Notes: generated by a model from the letters alone, not told the origin. Counted from the stretch's first letter, positions 52,673 through 61,570 are shown. The stretch is 64,000 nucleotides of DNA from Mesolinea sp040772305 (GCA_040772305.1 JAXGYK010000001.1:682001-746000); one strand, 5' to 3'. Numbers and translations are program-made.

Positions 52673-53740
52673 GTGAAAGTAAATGTGGATCTTCTGGTTG
52701 CCGGATGCAATAACTTTTGCCAACATTGCTACGTAAATGGCGGCCCGCAAGAGGCGATGCCTATAGAAAGTGTGCGGACGCTTTTCCCGCGCTTGGCAAC
52801 ATTCCTCAAGGCGCAGGCCAGCCTGGGGCTCGTGCCTAGTGTTACTTTGGATAACGAGGTCTTCAACCATCTCCAGGTAACCGAGGTCTATGAGCTCACT
52901 GCCCGGCACCTGCAGCCTTACTACTATCATCATGGCTCAATCACTGGCCTGGCTCTCCTCCAATTGCCCGATGCACAGGTGCTATTAAAGAATTTGCGTG
53001 CGCATGGCTGGGGAACCTTCTCCCTGAGCCTGCATGGTGGGCCTGCCGGCCACGATGCCCTTGTTTGCCGTCCCGGAGCCTTCGCTGCCTTGAGTCGGGC
53101 AGCCCAAGTGATCAAGGATGCCGGCTGTGAATTAGTCCTCTCGCTCATTGTAGGCAAACCTCTGATTGAGGAGCGCGAGCTGGTCAGCCAGTTCCTGGAG
53201 CAAACCCCGCACGACTCGGTCTATACCGCACTGGTCAACCATGCTCCTATCCAACGCCTGATGGATTACTTGCCATACCGCGCTGCCATGCCGGACCTGG
53301 CCTTGCTTGTCCCCTATCTGCCAGGCTGGGGCATTGATGAACATGCCTTTTTTTCCAGCGCTGCCCAGGGTTCAGAACGTGCTTGCGTCGGCCTTATGCG
53401 CGAGTGGGGTATTTGGGATAACATCCCGCGCAGTCAAGGCACCCTATACCTCTCGGTGGACCAAAACCTCAACCTCTTCGAGGGTAATACGGGTTTGCAC
53501 ACGGCATATTTAGGAAATTTTGCCACGGACGAACCCGAAGCCCTGGCAGCGAAAACAGCTGCTTTGCCTTCTAACGAGTTTTTTTGGGATTCTTGTTTTA
53601 ACTTGGAGAATTTGCCCGGGTATGGGGGCTTCGATAAGGATTCACGCAAAGCAGTGAACGAGAACCTGGTTTTCAGCGACTGGGACTCCTGTCTCAGTTA
53701 TTGGATGATGCGGGCTGGAATCCCTGCCAGGCTAATCTAG
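52673..53740 (+). CDS. Radical SAM protein of unknown function
   Basis: A 355-residue radical SAM enzyme. The cluster motif CxxxCxxC is at C12, C16 and C19 in AGCNNFCQHCY, followed by a glycine-rich GGP that may bind SAM. A second set of cysteines is scattered (for example ERACVGL near 240 and WDSCFNLENL near 310) but does not form a clear SPASM or B12 domain. The start is a GTG 6 nt after an extended -10, without a ribosome-binding site. No RiPP precursor or other modified substrate is evident. The neighbouring flavodoxin might be an electron donor, a common pairing, but this is inference. Confidence 0.8.
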   Translation: MKVNVDLLVAGCNNFCQHCYVNGGPQEAMPIESVRTLFPRLATFLKAQASLGLVPSVTLDNEVFNHLQVTEVYELTARHLQPYYYHHGSITGLALLQLPDAQVLLKNLRAHGWGTFSLSLHGGPAGHDALVCRPGAFAALSRAAQVIKDAGCELVLSLIVGKPLIEERELVSQFLEQTPHDSVYTALVNHAPIQRLMDYLPYRAAMPDLALLVPYLPGWGIDEHAFFSSAAQGSERACVGLMREWGIWDNIPRSQGTLYLSVDQNLNLFEGNTGLHTAYLGNFATDEPEALAAKTAALPSNEFFWDSCFNLENLPGYGGFDKDSRKAVNENLVFSDWDSCLSYWMMRAGIPARLI

Positions 53741-53926
53741 CCAATCCAATTTGTATTCGCACTTTTATCAATCCAAACTACTCAACTAAAGAAGCTCAGA
53801 ATGCTTGGAAACAAGGCGCTCAGGTATAATTTGCAGGGCTCTTTTGAACCAAGTGCAAACTTACCTGGACTGCTTAGGAACCTGGTAAAGGGATAAAAAC
53901 TGACTGATTGAGGCGAAAAGGACTTT

Positions 53927-54364
53927 GTGTTTAACCCAATACCTGCGAATGCAGAGAGTAATAGTAGAAATACCGAAAACCCGCATATAATGCGCAAATC
54001 CCGCTGGTTCTTTTTTGCCCTGACTATCCTTATTGGTATCCTGGCAGGTCTCGTTTTGGCATGGATGATTACACCCCCACGTCCACGTACCAATGCGGTA
54101 TTAAGCGACTTGCGTGCTGATTACAAGACCGACCTGGTACTGATGATCGCTGAAAACTTTGCTTTGGAACAAGATAAACTGGCAGCTTTGGAGCGCTTAA
54201 GCACGGTGGACGGCAGCGACCCTTTGACTCTCCTGGTAAACAGCATTCGTTACGGGGAAGGCATCGGTTTGCCAGTGGAAGATATTGGCAGAATCAGACA
54301 TCTTTTTAATGCGCTGGATATGCCTACAATCGAAGCATGGCGCGAAGGACGTAATGGAAAGTAA
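53927..54364 (+). CDS. Small membrane protein, first of a tandem paralogous pair
   Basis: No named family. The 145-residue product has a polar N-terminus, one transmembrane helix around 27-48 (WFFFALTILIGILAGLVLAWMI) and an outer or cytoplasmic helical tail of about 95 residues. The start is a GTG with AAAAGGAC; an ATG at codon 22 is possible. The tail resembles that of the next gene: L-x4-Y-x4-MIA..., RL...D.TLLV and a similar spacing of hydrophobic residues. The stop overlaps the start of the next gene by 11 nt. Confidence 0.65.
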   Translation: MFNPIPANAESNSRNTENPHIMRKSRWFFFALTILIGILAGLVLAWMITPPRPRTNAVLSDLRADYKTDLVLMIAENFALEQDKLAALERLSTVDGSDPLTLLVNSIRYGEGIGLPVEDIGRIRHLFNALDMPTIEAWREGRNGK

Positions 54365-54719
54365 GCAGACCAATTCACGCCCATGGTACTTGCTGACGGG
54401 TATATTGCTCGGCATGGTCGTGGGTATGCTTGTGGCGATCTTTATTTTGCCTTCCCGTTTTCGGGAAGCAGAGCCAATCAATCTGGACGAGACAGCAAAG
54501 ACAGAATACCGTTTGATGATTGCCCGGGCTTATTCGGGCAACCCGGATCTGCCACGGGCTCTCGCCCGTTTGCAGCTTTTAGGCGATGAGGATATCTACA
54601 CCGAATTGGTGGCTCAGGCGCAATTGGAACTTGCAAGTGGCGGATTAGAGGCAGAGGCCAACGCACGTACCCTTGCTGCACTTGCAATGGCGATTCAGGC
54701 CTGGGCTGATCAGCCGTAA
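54354..54719 (+). CDS. Small membrane protein, second of a tandem paralogous pair
   Basis: No named family. The 121-residue product begins MESKQTNSRPWYLLTGILLGMVVGMLVAIFILP, a short cytoplasmic end and one transmembrane helix, then a helical tail with YRLMIARAYSGNPDLPRALARLQLLG. I start it at the ATG at 54354 with GAAGGAC before it, inside the end of the previous gene. The tail aligns by eye with the preceding protein (MIA-type segment, ARL...GDEDIYTELV), so the two probably arose by duplication and may form a complex. Confidence 0.65.
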   Translation: MESKQTNSRPWYLLTGILLGMVVGMLVAIFILPSRFREAEPINLDETAKTEYRLMIARAYSGNPDLPRALARLQLLGDEDIYTELVAQAQLELASGGLEAEANARTLAALAMAIQAWADQP

Positions 54720-54752
54720 TTTCCTTTTCACAGATTGGAAGAAGGGACAAAA

Positions 54753-54836
54753 ATGCAAGACCTGCTGTTTGAAGAGGTTGCTCAGCAGTTCCCCATACAA
54801 AAAATCAGAATAAAAAAGCGGCTACAAGCCGCTTAA
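54753..54836 (+). CDS. 27-codon open frame of uncertain meaning
   Basis: MQDLLFEEVAQQFPIQKIR... follows an AGAAGGGAC ribosome-binding-site-like sequence. It overlaps the terminator hairpin of the convergent LCP gene at its end, which is unusual for a working gene. It is listed as a weak candidate only. Confidence 0.2.
   Translation: MQDLLFEEVAQQFPIQKIRIKKRLQAA
54811..54834 (-). terminator. Intrinsic terminator of LCP gene
   Basis: On the minus strand the perfect 8-bp stem AAGCGGCT/AGCCGCTT with a 3-nt loop is followed by TTTTTTATT. Confidence 0.85.
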
Positions 54837-54852
54837 ATCATTCACTGGTAGC

Positions 54853-56271
54853 TTATGGCATGGTGCCGCTATTCACCCAATCATCGCCAAATTCAAGCAA
54901 AAGGTCAATGGCGGCATTGGGATCAAACGCATAGATGATGTTTGGTGTATGCGTGATCTTAAAGGTATCTACCAGATAGCGCAATGCGTATGGTCTGGCA
55001 CCGTAGATAGTGATTTTTGTAGCCGGGGTATAAGTTCCAGGGCCACTATCTACTACGTTAATGCCGTTTTGCCGCAAGAAATCCGCTGTGCGTGCTTCAA
55101 ATCCGGCGCTGCTGGAGCCGTTCTTAATGGAAACGCGTGCCTGCTCTTCTTGCAAGGTAGTCTGCGTATCCTGGGCAACACCAATCCCGCTAAAGACTCT
55201 GTCCCGAAGTTCACGGATCTTATCCGGGTAGGGGCGCAGCACGTCTTTACCGTCTACATTGCTAAAGTTGACCATGCTTTGGTCAATTACGTAACGTGTA
55301 ATCGATTCAGAGGGCACATTGATCGCCTTACTGGCCAGGGCAATAACCTGATTGAGGTCCAGGTTGGTACGAATACCGGTGCTAAGGTCCTCGTAAATTG
55401 CATTCGCATTTTGGATCAAACGAGGCAGCATTTTAAAGTCCACAATGCGGTCTTTGATTCCAATAATTACCTGCTGTTGCCGTGCCGCACGGTCAAAGTC
55501 TACACCCGGGGTACTGCGGCTGCGTACATATGCCAGGGCATCGCGTCCGGTAAGGGTAACAACACCGGGTTCAAGATCCCAGGAGTTATCCTCACCCAGG
55601 TAGTCGAGTAGCACAGTTTCAGTTACGGTTACTTTTACTCCGTCAATATGATCGATGAATTTTTTAAAGGCTTCAAAATCGATCTGGGCATAGTACTGGA
55701 TTGGTGCGCCTAAAAGGGCTTCAACTGTTTGCATTGCTTTAGCAGGACCGCCGCCAGGCAGCTGGTACATTTCGCCGATGGAGTAGGCCGTATTAACTGT
55801 GCCATAGCCGCTGCCGGGGATGTTCACCCAAAGGTCACGCGGGATGCTGATCATTCCTGCCGTGTTGCGTATAGGATCGAAAGTGAGCAGAATCATCGTA
55901 TCGGTGCGGGGAGCTTTTTCTTCCAGGTCGCGCGCGTCCAAACCCATAACCAGCAAATTCACCCGGGACTTTCCATCCCATTGCGGTACCTCTACTGCGG
56001 CAGGAGCTGGGCTGGTAGCGGTTGGCAACAGTTCGCCGGTTACCGCATCTGTTGCCATAAGAGGCTGCTGGTCTTGCAGAACTGGCTCGCCAGGCAGGTT
56101 AAGGATGCGCATCCGGGCTACAAAACGCGAACTGGCTGCAAAGCCAATAACTCCCAAAATCAGGCCCAGCAGGACCAGCACACCTAGCATAATTTGGCTG
56201 CGGCGGTCCTTGGGGAGGAAGCTCCGGCGCGGTTTGTGATTGCTCATTTTCATTTCATTCATTTCGTTCAT
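54853..56271 (-). CDS. LytR-CpsA-Psr (LCP) family protein with LytR_C domain
   Basis: A 472-residue cell-envelope protein. One transmembrane helix lies at about 28-50, the LCP catalytic domain runs about 90-260, and a LytR_C domain lies at about 370-455. LCP hallmarks include ISIPRDLWVNIPG and LAYVRSRSTPGVDFDRAARQQ (Arg pair). The start holds repeated ATG codons (MNEMNEMKM) with GAGG upstream, so the exact start is uncertain. It stands next to the Trm112-like gene, 48 nt downstream of it on the same strand, and is ended by a strong terminator. Confidence 0.92.
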   Translation of the reverse strand: MNEMNEMKMSNHKPRRSFLPKDRRSQIMLGVLVLLGLILGVIGFAASSRFVARMRILNLPGEPVLQDQQPLMATDAVTGELLPTATSPAPAAVEVPQWDGKSRVNLLVMGLDARDLEEKAPRTDTMILLTFDPIRNTAGMISIPRDLWVNIPGSGYGTVNTAYSIGEMYQLPGGGPAKAMQTVEALLGAPIQYYAQIDFEAFKKFIDHIDGVKVTVTETVLLDYLGEDNSWDLEPGVVTLTGRDALAYVRSRSTPGVDFDRAARQQQVIIGIKDRIVDFKMLPRLIQNANAIYEDLSTGIRTNLDLNQVIALASKAINVPSESITRYVIDQSMVNFSNVDGKDVLRPYPDKIRELRDRVFSGIGVAQDTQTTLQEEQARVSIKNGSSSAGFEARTADFLRQNGINVVDSGPGTYTPATKITIYGARPYALRYLVDTFKITHTPNIIYAFDPNAAIDLLLEFGDDWVNSGTMP

Positions 56272-56319
56272 AAAGCCTCGAAAAGAAAGCGCCTGGACTC
56301 CTAGGCGTTCAGGGTTTAT

Positions 56320-56541
56320 TTATTCAGGTTTGGAGGGAGGAATAGGAAGGCTATTTTTATCCGTGGATTGCCACTTGTCGCCTTCGTCAATCAGCATAAC
56401 GGGGATGTCTTCCCAGATAGGGTACTTCCGCTCACAGTCATGGCAAATTAGCCAGGACTCTTTATAATGCTCAAGTACACCTTTTTCCTGCTTAACGCAA
56501 ACTGGGCAACGTAATAAATCCAACAGGTCTTGGTTTACCAT
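56320..56541 (-). CDS. Trm112-like zinc-ribbon protein
   Basis: A 73-residue protein of the Trm112p/YcaR type. Zinc ligands C12, C15, C33 and C36 form CxxC...CxxC (LRCPVCV, ICHDCERK), and YPIWEDIPVML is the common end motif. In other organisms such proteins partner methyltransferases; the partner here is unknown. It runs on the same strand as the LCP gene and may be cotranscribed. Confidence 0.88.
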   Translation of the reverse strand: MVNQDLLDLLRCPVCVKQEKGVLEHYKESWLICHDCERKYPIWEDIPVMLIDEGDKWQSTDKNSLPIPPSKPE

Positions 56542-56676
56542 AATTTTCTCCGTAATATGTGGCTAAATCAGCGCAATTGTACCATCTTTGCTACTTGGAC
56601 CTTGCCTTAGCCCTCTATGGTAAAGATGTTCATTGAATCCGAAAGTGTTCACTCAATTGTTGAAGCCTGGAAGGAA

Positions 56677-58551
56677 TTAATGCTCCGGGATTTCAGTGCC
56701 CGGTCCGTATTCAAAAGCGTCTGGCCAGGCAACAAAGTGTGTAGCAATTAGATCTGAAGCGATAACTTCGCCGTCTCTGTACACTGTACGGGTTACACGT
56801 ACATCTGCTCCAGGAACAGCCCAGTCTATCTGCCTTATCTGGCCTTCGGAGAGCTCTGCATTTTCCCGGTATATTGGATCGGGCGGAGAAACAATGTCGG
56901 TAGCACCAGTGGTGGACCAATCTACAGTACGGCCATCATAGGTGGAATAGAATTTCCAGGTTAGCGAATAGTCGCTCATTTCAGTTTGCATCAGAATCCA
57001 GTAGTCACTATCGTTGCGGAATTTGAAGTCAACAAGGGGGACGAAAACACTGGCATCCAAACCGGCCAACTGAGGATCATTGCCGCCGTTGCTGCGCTGT
57101 TCGTAGTAATACACCCGATAAGCGTGGGCATGCCGTTCCACAATGGGGTAGCCAGCAAAGAAGGCGGCCCGGAAGAGCGTGGTGCTTACCTGACAGATTC
57201 CTCCGCCGATGCCTTTCACTGTTTGATCACCAACGATGATAAGAGCTTCTGCATAGCCGTTTTCTAAGGAAATATCGGTAAGGTAATCGGCCATACTAAA
57301 GACCGAATTCGGCGGCACCAACACGCCGTTGAAGGACTGGGAAGAAGCTTGAATGTTTTGAACGCGGGCTGGTTCAGAGCCATAAAAAAAGGTGGTTTCA
57401 GAATGCACTAAATGACTGATTCCCAGGCTGGCGGCTGTAGTGTCATCTGTTACCAGCGGCAGTTCATCCTGCGTAACCAGACTAACAGCGTGCGTTCCCT
57501 CTGTAAGCTTCTCGGTGATCAGTTTAACCGAAGCATCCACATCCAAACTACGCCCAATAACAGCCGCATGTGTAAGTTCCAGTTCGCCGCGTTCTTCATT
57601 AAAGAACATGCGTGCATTGCGCGGTGCCAGGTAAATTGACGGGGCAATACTATTAAGGTAACTTGTAAGAGCTGGTGCGTTCAGGCTGATTTCGTAGGAT
57701 TGGGCAGAACCAGCAGGAGCGGCCTGGATGATAAGCAGTTTGGCAAGATCCTCGGGAACCAATTCCCATTGGAGCTCCCCGTCCTTGCCAGGTGCTTCCA
57801 ATATGAGGGGTTGAGCTAGTATCTGACGTGCCAATTCGGCTGAGGCCGATACTTCCATCACCTGCGGCTGAGTTTCATTAACTACCAGAGGAATCAAGCC
57901 ATCATTTTGTTGCAGCATTACTGCTTCGAGCGCTTGCAGCGATGCAGTAATATCCAGCTGACGGCCCACTTGCCCCTCGGTTACCCGTACTTGCGTGCCC
58001 TCCAGTTCAATACCAGCTTCAAGCACTGGCCGGTCAATTTGCTGGGCAATCCCCTGCAGAACCTGATATGCCAGGCTTTGGTCATAAGTAACAACTGGGT
58101 CGAGGTTAATTCCATTGCTAGCCGCTGCAAGCTTCTGGGAAAGCCTGTCAAAAAAACTGCCTTGACGCCCAACCTGAAAGGCCTGATCGGCAGAACGGAT
58201 GGGGTTGTTGCTATACCCCAGTGCTTCAGGCGGAAAGAACCACTTGTTATCTCCATCGGTGAGCAGCAGCTGACCAGTATGTGGGTAGGAAAGGGAAGAG
58301 TTTAGTTTAGAGGTAGCGTCACCCAGGCTTAATTTCGAGAGGTCAATTCCAGCTACCTGGACGCCTGAATATATCCGGGCTGTATGGGCTTTTTCAAAGA
58401 AAAACAGCGTTCCAACACTAAGAATTAGTGCCAGGAGAATTCCAACTGTCAGGACGAAAACTGGTTGCAAGGAAGGTTTTGACCTCCTGGGATGTTTGGG
58501 CCGGAACTGTTGCATAGCTTGCAATCCAAAGGATTTATCTGTGTTTGCCAT
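56677..58551 (-). CDS. VanW family membrane-anchored protein
   Basis: A 624-residue protein beginning MANTDKSFGLQ at the ATG at 58549-58551; a longer frame to 58662 lacks similarity. One transmembrane helix (about 32-52, FVLTVGILLALILSVGTLFFF) anchors it. The outer part holds PG-binding-type (YoaR-like) repeats and then the VanW domain with NSVFSMADYL, GGGICQVSTTLFRAAF and NAY/HAYRVYYYEQR segments. The family is linked to cell-wall and antibiotic-tolerance functions but its chemistry is not settled. TATAAT ends 7 nt before the ATG with no Shine-Dalgarno, so the start may be leaderless. The LysM protein gene is divergent and shares the intergenic promoter region. Confidence 0.88.
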   Translation of the reverse strand: MANTDKSFGLQAMQQFRPKHPRRSKPSLQPVFVLTVGILLALILSVGTLFFFEKAHTARIYSGVQVAGIDLSKLSLGDATSKLNSSLSYPHTGQLLLTDGDNKWFFPPEALGYSNNPIRSADQAFQVGRQGSFFDRLSQKLAAASNGINLDPVVTYDQSLAYQVLQGIAQQIDRPVLEAGIELEGTQVRVTEGQVGRQLDITASLQALEAVMLQQNDGLIPLVVNETQPQVMEVSASAELARQILAQPLILEAPGKDGELQWELVPEDLAKLLIIQAAPAGSAQSYEISLNAPALTSYLNSIAPSIYLAPRNARMFFNEERGELELTHAAVIGRSLDVDASVKLITEKLTEGTHAVSLVTQDELPLVTDDTTAASLGISHLVHSETTFFYGSEPARVQNIQASSQSFNGVLVPPNSVFSMADYLTDISLENGYAEALIIVGDQTVKGIGGGICQVSTTLFRAAFFAGYPIVERHAHAYRVYYYEQRSNGGNDPQLAGLDASVFVPLVDFKFRNDSDYWILMQTEMSDYSLTWKFYSTYDGRTVDWSTTGATDIVSPPDPIYRENAELSEGQIRQIDWAVPGADVRVTRTVYRDGEVIASDLIATHFVAWPDAFEYGPGTEIPEH

Positions 58552-58558
58552 AAAACGC

Positions 58559-58564
58559 ATTATA
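58559..58564 (-). promoter_or_regulatory. -10 box for leaderless VanW-family start
   Basis: On the minus strand TATAAT ends 7 nt before the ATG at 58551. The next upstream candidate start has no ribosome-binding site either. Confidence 0.45.
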
Positions 58565-58692
58565 GTGCAAGCGTGGACAGCCTGCCACTCGGATACTTGT
58601 TTCTTTTCAAAGGCTGGTATTACGGTATAAAACTTGTTTGTCGTTATAATCAGATACAACAAGTCCTTGCCTCGGAAGGCTTAAGCAAAAAG

Positions 58693-59433
58693 ATGAAATC
58701 GGTTTCAAAGATTGTTCTTGTACTCATACTCTTATTGATGTTCATTCCGGGATCGTTGGTGCACCAGGGGTCTGGAAACGTTTATGCTTCAGGGGAGGGT
58801 GCTACCCCTTTTCTTGTTCCCGCACAGGAGCTTTTTCCAACTGCTACCCCGCATGCAGATGGCAGTATCCACCATACCGTTGCTTCCGGGGAAACGCTGG
58901 TGGCCATTGCCCAGGTGTATGGGGTAGATTTGCAGGAATTGTTGGCAATTAACAATCTGCAAGCTGCCGATATTATCCATCCAGGTGACGTTTTAGTTAT
59001 TCAAAAGAGTTCAGCTGAGGCTTACGCTACCCAGAGCTCGGGAATGGCGAATATGCCAGGTATGATGGGTTCTCCCGGTGCGCCGACTTTATCGGCTATG
59101 GTCCAGGGAACCCCTGTGGTTTTTGTAGAAGGTACGGCAATGCTTCCGGTAAATGGCACTCTGCAGCCAGAAATTGCGGGAACCTCTGTAGCCAGTATGA
59201 TGCAGTTGAGCACCCCAGCCCCCCGGGGATTGGAAAGCAGCCCCACCCCTACGATGACCTTGAGAGCATTATTGCCCGACACTTCCGATATGTCCGATCC
59301 TGCCCGAAGTGAAGCGGGTGTTTTTAAGCGCGTATTTAGCGGTCAATCCAAGTATTTGGGACTGGGTGTTCTGGCACTGGTATTGTTCGGCTTGTTTTTA
59401 CTTGTAATAAGCACGCGCCGAATGCGATCTTAA
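58693..59433 (+). CDS. LysM domain envelope protein with C-terminal anchor
   Basis: A 246-residue exported protein. A signal peptide (about 1-33) precedes one LysM domain (about 60-104, HHTVASGETLVAIAQVYGV...IHPGDVLVIQ), then a Ser/Met/Pro-rich linker, and a transmembrane helix near the C-terminus (YLGLGVLALVLFGLFLLVIS) followed by RRMRS. LysM binds N-acetylglucosamine chains such as peptidoglycan, and both ends suggest a wall- or membrane-bound protein. I start at the ATG after GGAAGG; a longer upstream frame has no signal. It is divergent from the VanW gene and convergent with galK. Confidence 0.85.
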   Translation: MKSVSKIVLVLILLLMFIPGSLVHQGSGNVYASGEGATPFLVPAQELFPTATPHADGSIHHTVASGETLVAIAQVYGVDLQELLAINNLQAADIIHPGDVLVIQKSSAEAYATQSSGMANMPGMMGSPGAPTLSAMVQGTPVVFVEGTAMLPVNGTLQPEIAGTSVASMMQLSTPAPRGLESSPTPTMTLRALLPDTSDMSDPARSEAGVFKRVFSGQSKYLGLGVLALVLFGLFLLVISTRRMRS

Positions 59434-59443
59434 AGCTTGGTTA

Positions 59444-60580
59444 TTATATACGCCGGGCACCCTGTGAAGCTTTGCAAATGTAGATTGAGGCTTGTTTGCC
59501 TGTATGCTTCCGGTATTCCTGGCTCAAGTTCTTGCTAAACTTTTCCGCCAGCTCTTCTTCGACCAGATTAACGGTACACCCCCCAAAACCAGCACCAGTC
59601 AAACGTGCCCCTAAACAACCCGGCAGGCCAGCAGCAATCTCGACCAGGATGTCTAACTCGGGGGAGGAAACTTCGAACAAGTCACGTAAACTAATATGAC
59701 TGGCAAACATGAGCTGGCCAAAACCAGCGGTATTTCCCTGCTCCAGACAAGCGATTGCATCATCGACACGGGCAATTTCTTCAAGGACATGCTGAGATCT
59801 TGCATAAAGCCGAGAGCCTAACTCAGTTTTGCTTTCTGCCAAAATGGTGGGTGTAAGATCGCGCAAGGCTTTTAGTTGCGGGTGGCGTTTTTGCAGAATC
59901 GCCAGTGCGCTTTCACACTCCGATCTGCGGTCGTTATAGGCGCTTGTACGCAGGCTACGCTGTGTTTTTGAGTCGGCTATCACAATAACAGTTGACTCTG
60001 GTAAGGTTACAGGTCGCCAGTCAAGGCTGCGGGTATCAAAGCGCAGCGCATGGTCAGCCAAGCCAAAGCAGACGGTAAAAGGATCCATAAGTCCTGAACG
60101 TACCCCAACAAAGGTGTTTTCGGCATGCTGACATAGCTTAGCCATCTGCATCGGGTCCATCTTCCAGCCTGCCAGTTCCTGCCAGGCCAGTGCAAACCCC
60201 ACCTGAACTGCTGCCGAAGAAGAAAGACCAGCCCCGATGGGAATATTGGAGCTGTAGCGTACCGCCATGCCCGGAGTTTCATACCCAGCCTCTTGCAAAG
60301 CCCAGGCCACACCTGCAGGATATAGCGCGTATGCTGGCAACTGGGATGCTGCCTGTTCGCAGGGAACTTGCAAATTTTGCAGAGAAACATGGCATTTTTC
60401 ACCCAGGTCACGGGCATCCAGAGCCAGGACAGGTTCAGATAAGGGGCGAACAAGGATTTGGAAATAACGGTCGATGGCTGCAGGCAGCACCACTCCTTCG
60501 TTATAGTCGAGGTGCTCGCCGATCAGGTTGACCCGGCCGGGACTAAGAATCTGAATGGGGACAGTAATCTTACTGGGCAT
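59444..60580 (-). CDS. galK: Galactokinase
   Basis: A 378-residue GHMP kinase phosphorylating galactose at C1. The signature GRVNLIGEHLDYNEG is at about 14-28, the phosphate-binding loop PIGAGLSSSAAV at about 112-123 and the GAGFGGC motif near 337. The ATG is directly after the GIY-YIG stop, so translation is coupled. The following gal genes are not in this window. Confidence 0.95.
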   Translation of the reverse strand: MPSKITVPIQILSPGRVNLIGEHLDYNEGVVLPAAIDRYFQILVRPLSEPVLALDARDLGEKCHVSLQNLQVPCEQAASQLPAYALYPAGVAWALQEAGYETPGMAVRYSSNIPIGAGLSSSAAVQVGFALAWQELAGWKMDPMQMAKLCQHAENTFVGVRSGLMDPFTVCFGLADHALRFDTRSLDWRPVTLPESTVIVIADSKTQRSLRTSAYNDRRSECESALAILQKRHPQLKALRDLTPTILAESKTELGSRLYARSQHVLEEIARVDDAIACLEQGNTAGFGQLMFASHISLRDLFEVSSPELDILVEIAAGLPGCLGARLTGAGFGGCTVNLVEEELAEKFSKNLSQEYRKHTGKQASIYICKASQGARRI

Positions 60581-60859
60581 CTAGGCTTCCAGGTAATCTG
60601 CAATTTGGTTATGCTCTAAATTGGCGATCAGAGCCGCTTTTTGAGTGTGATTAAGACGTTTAATGGCGGCTTCACGGCGCAGCGCAGCGGACGTATCGTC
60701 CAACTTCTCCAGATAAACCAATTTGCTGGCGGGATTCATGCGCGTATAAGCGGCGGCATTGCCTGCCAAGTGCTGCTTGAAGCGGCGTTTGGGATCTGTG
60801 GTCCAGCCAGTGTAATAATGACCATTGGCACATTCCAGAATGTAGCAATAGCTGGCCAT
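60581..60859 (-). CDS. GIY-YIG domain protein (YhbQ-like)
   Basis: A 92-residue single-domain nuclease-fold protein. The start MASYCYILECANGHYYTGWT has the GIY-YIG-type motif (CYI...YYTG) and RRFKQH, the small YhbQ/URI-type arrangement. I use the ATG at 60859; four codons more are open upstream inside the M50-type gene end. Function of this small subgroup is unknown. It lies between the M50-type gene and galK and is translationally coupled to both. Confidence 0.85.
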   Translation of the reverse strand: MASYCYILECANGHYYTGWTTDPKRRFKQHLAGNAAAYTRMNPASKLVYLEKLDDTSAALRREAAIKRLNHTQKAALIANLEHNQIADYLEA

Positions 60860-60860
60860 C

Positions 60861-61505
60861 TTAAAGCCCAAGCAAAGTACGAGTTAGCCCCATAATTGGC
60901 TGTTGTAAGATCAGCCCAAAGAGGTCAAAGCCAAATCGTGGACCGACGATGAAGGCAAAAAAGAGAATGTAGGGTGAAAAAGAACGGAAAGAATCAAGGG
61001 CCGGCAGCCATTGCCGCGGCACCAGGTATTCCAATACAGAGCCACCATCCAAGGGGCTTAAGGGCAGGAGATTAAAGAGGAATAAGGTCACATTGATATA
61101 AACGAACTCCAGGAAGAAGCCACCTAAACTGGGAAAAATGCCAGCGCCAGGAGCAAAAGCGTTTAGTAATCCCAACCGGATTGGAAGGGCACCCAGGCAG
61201 GCAAGCAGTAAATTGCTTGCGGGGCCGGCCAGCGAAGTAAGCATCATGCCTGCCGGTGTACGGCGGCGCAAAGCACTTGGATTCACCGGAACCGGTTTAG
61301 CCCAACCAAAGCCCAGAACTAAAAGCATGAATGTTCCCATGGGGTCTAAATGAACCAAAGGGTTCAGTGTGAGCCGTCCGGCGTTGCGCGGGGTGGGATC
61401 GCCCAGAAGATCAGCAACCTTGGCATGAGAAAACTCGTGCAAGGTAAAAGCAATCACCAAAATGATGATTCTGGAAATGAGAACTGAGGGCGTGAGTGAG
61501 AACAT
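60861..61505 (-). CDS. M50-type intramembrane metalloprotease homologue (site-2 protease family)
   Basis: A 214-residue membrane protein with about six helices. The HEXXH zinc motif is H23-E24-F-S-H27 and the LDG motif with the third ligand appears as SPLDGGSVL. This is the short Rv1735/YwhC-type M50 homologue, which probably cuts transmembrane proteins in a regulatory pathway; the substrate is unknown. Weak GAGGAAAG lies ahead of the ATG. It is divergent from the DUF951 gene. Confidence 0.88.
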   Translation of the reverse strand: MFSLTPSVLISRIIILVIAFTLHEFSHAKVADLLGDPTPRNAGRLTLNPLVHLDPMGTFMLLVLGFGWAKPVPVNPSALRRRTPAGMMLTSLAGPASNLLLACLGALPIRLGLLNAFAPGAGIFPSLGGFFLEFVYINVTLFLFNLLPLSPLDGGSVLEYLVPRQWLPALDSFRSFSPYILFFAFIVGPRFGFDLFGLILQQPIMGLTRTLLGL

Positions 61506-61570
61506 CTGAAACAGGCTTTCCTCATTGAAAGCGTTTGAAAAAGGCCAAAAAATTATAACATGCGCTTTGG

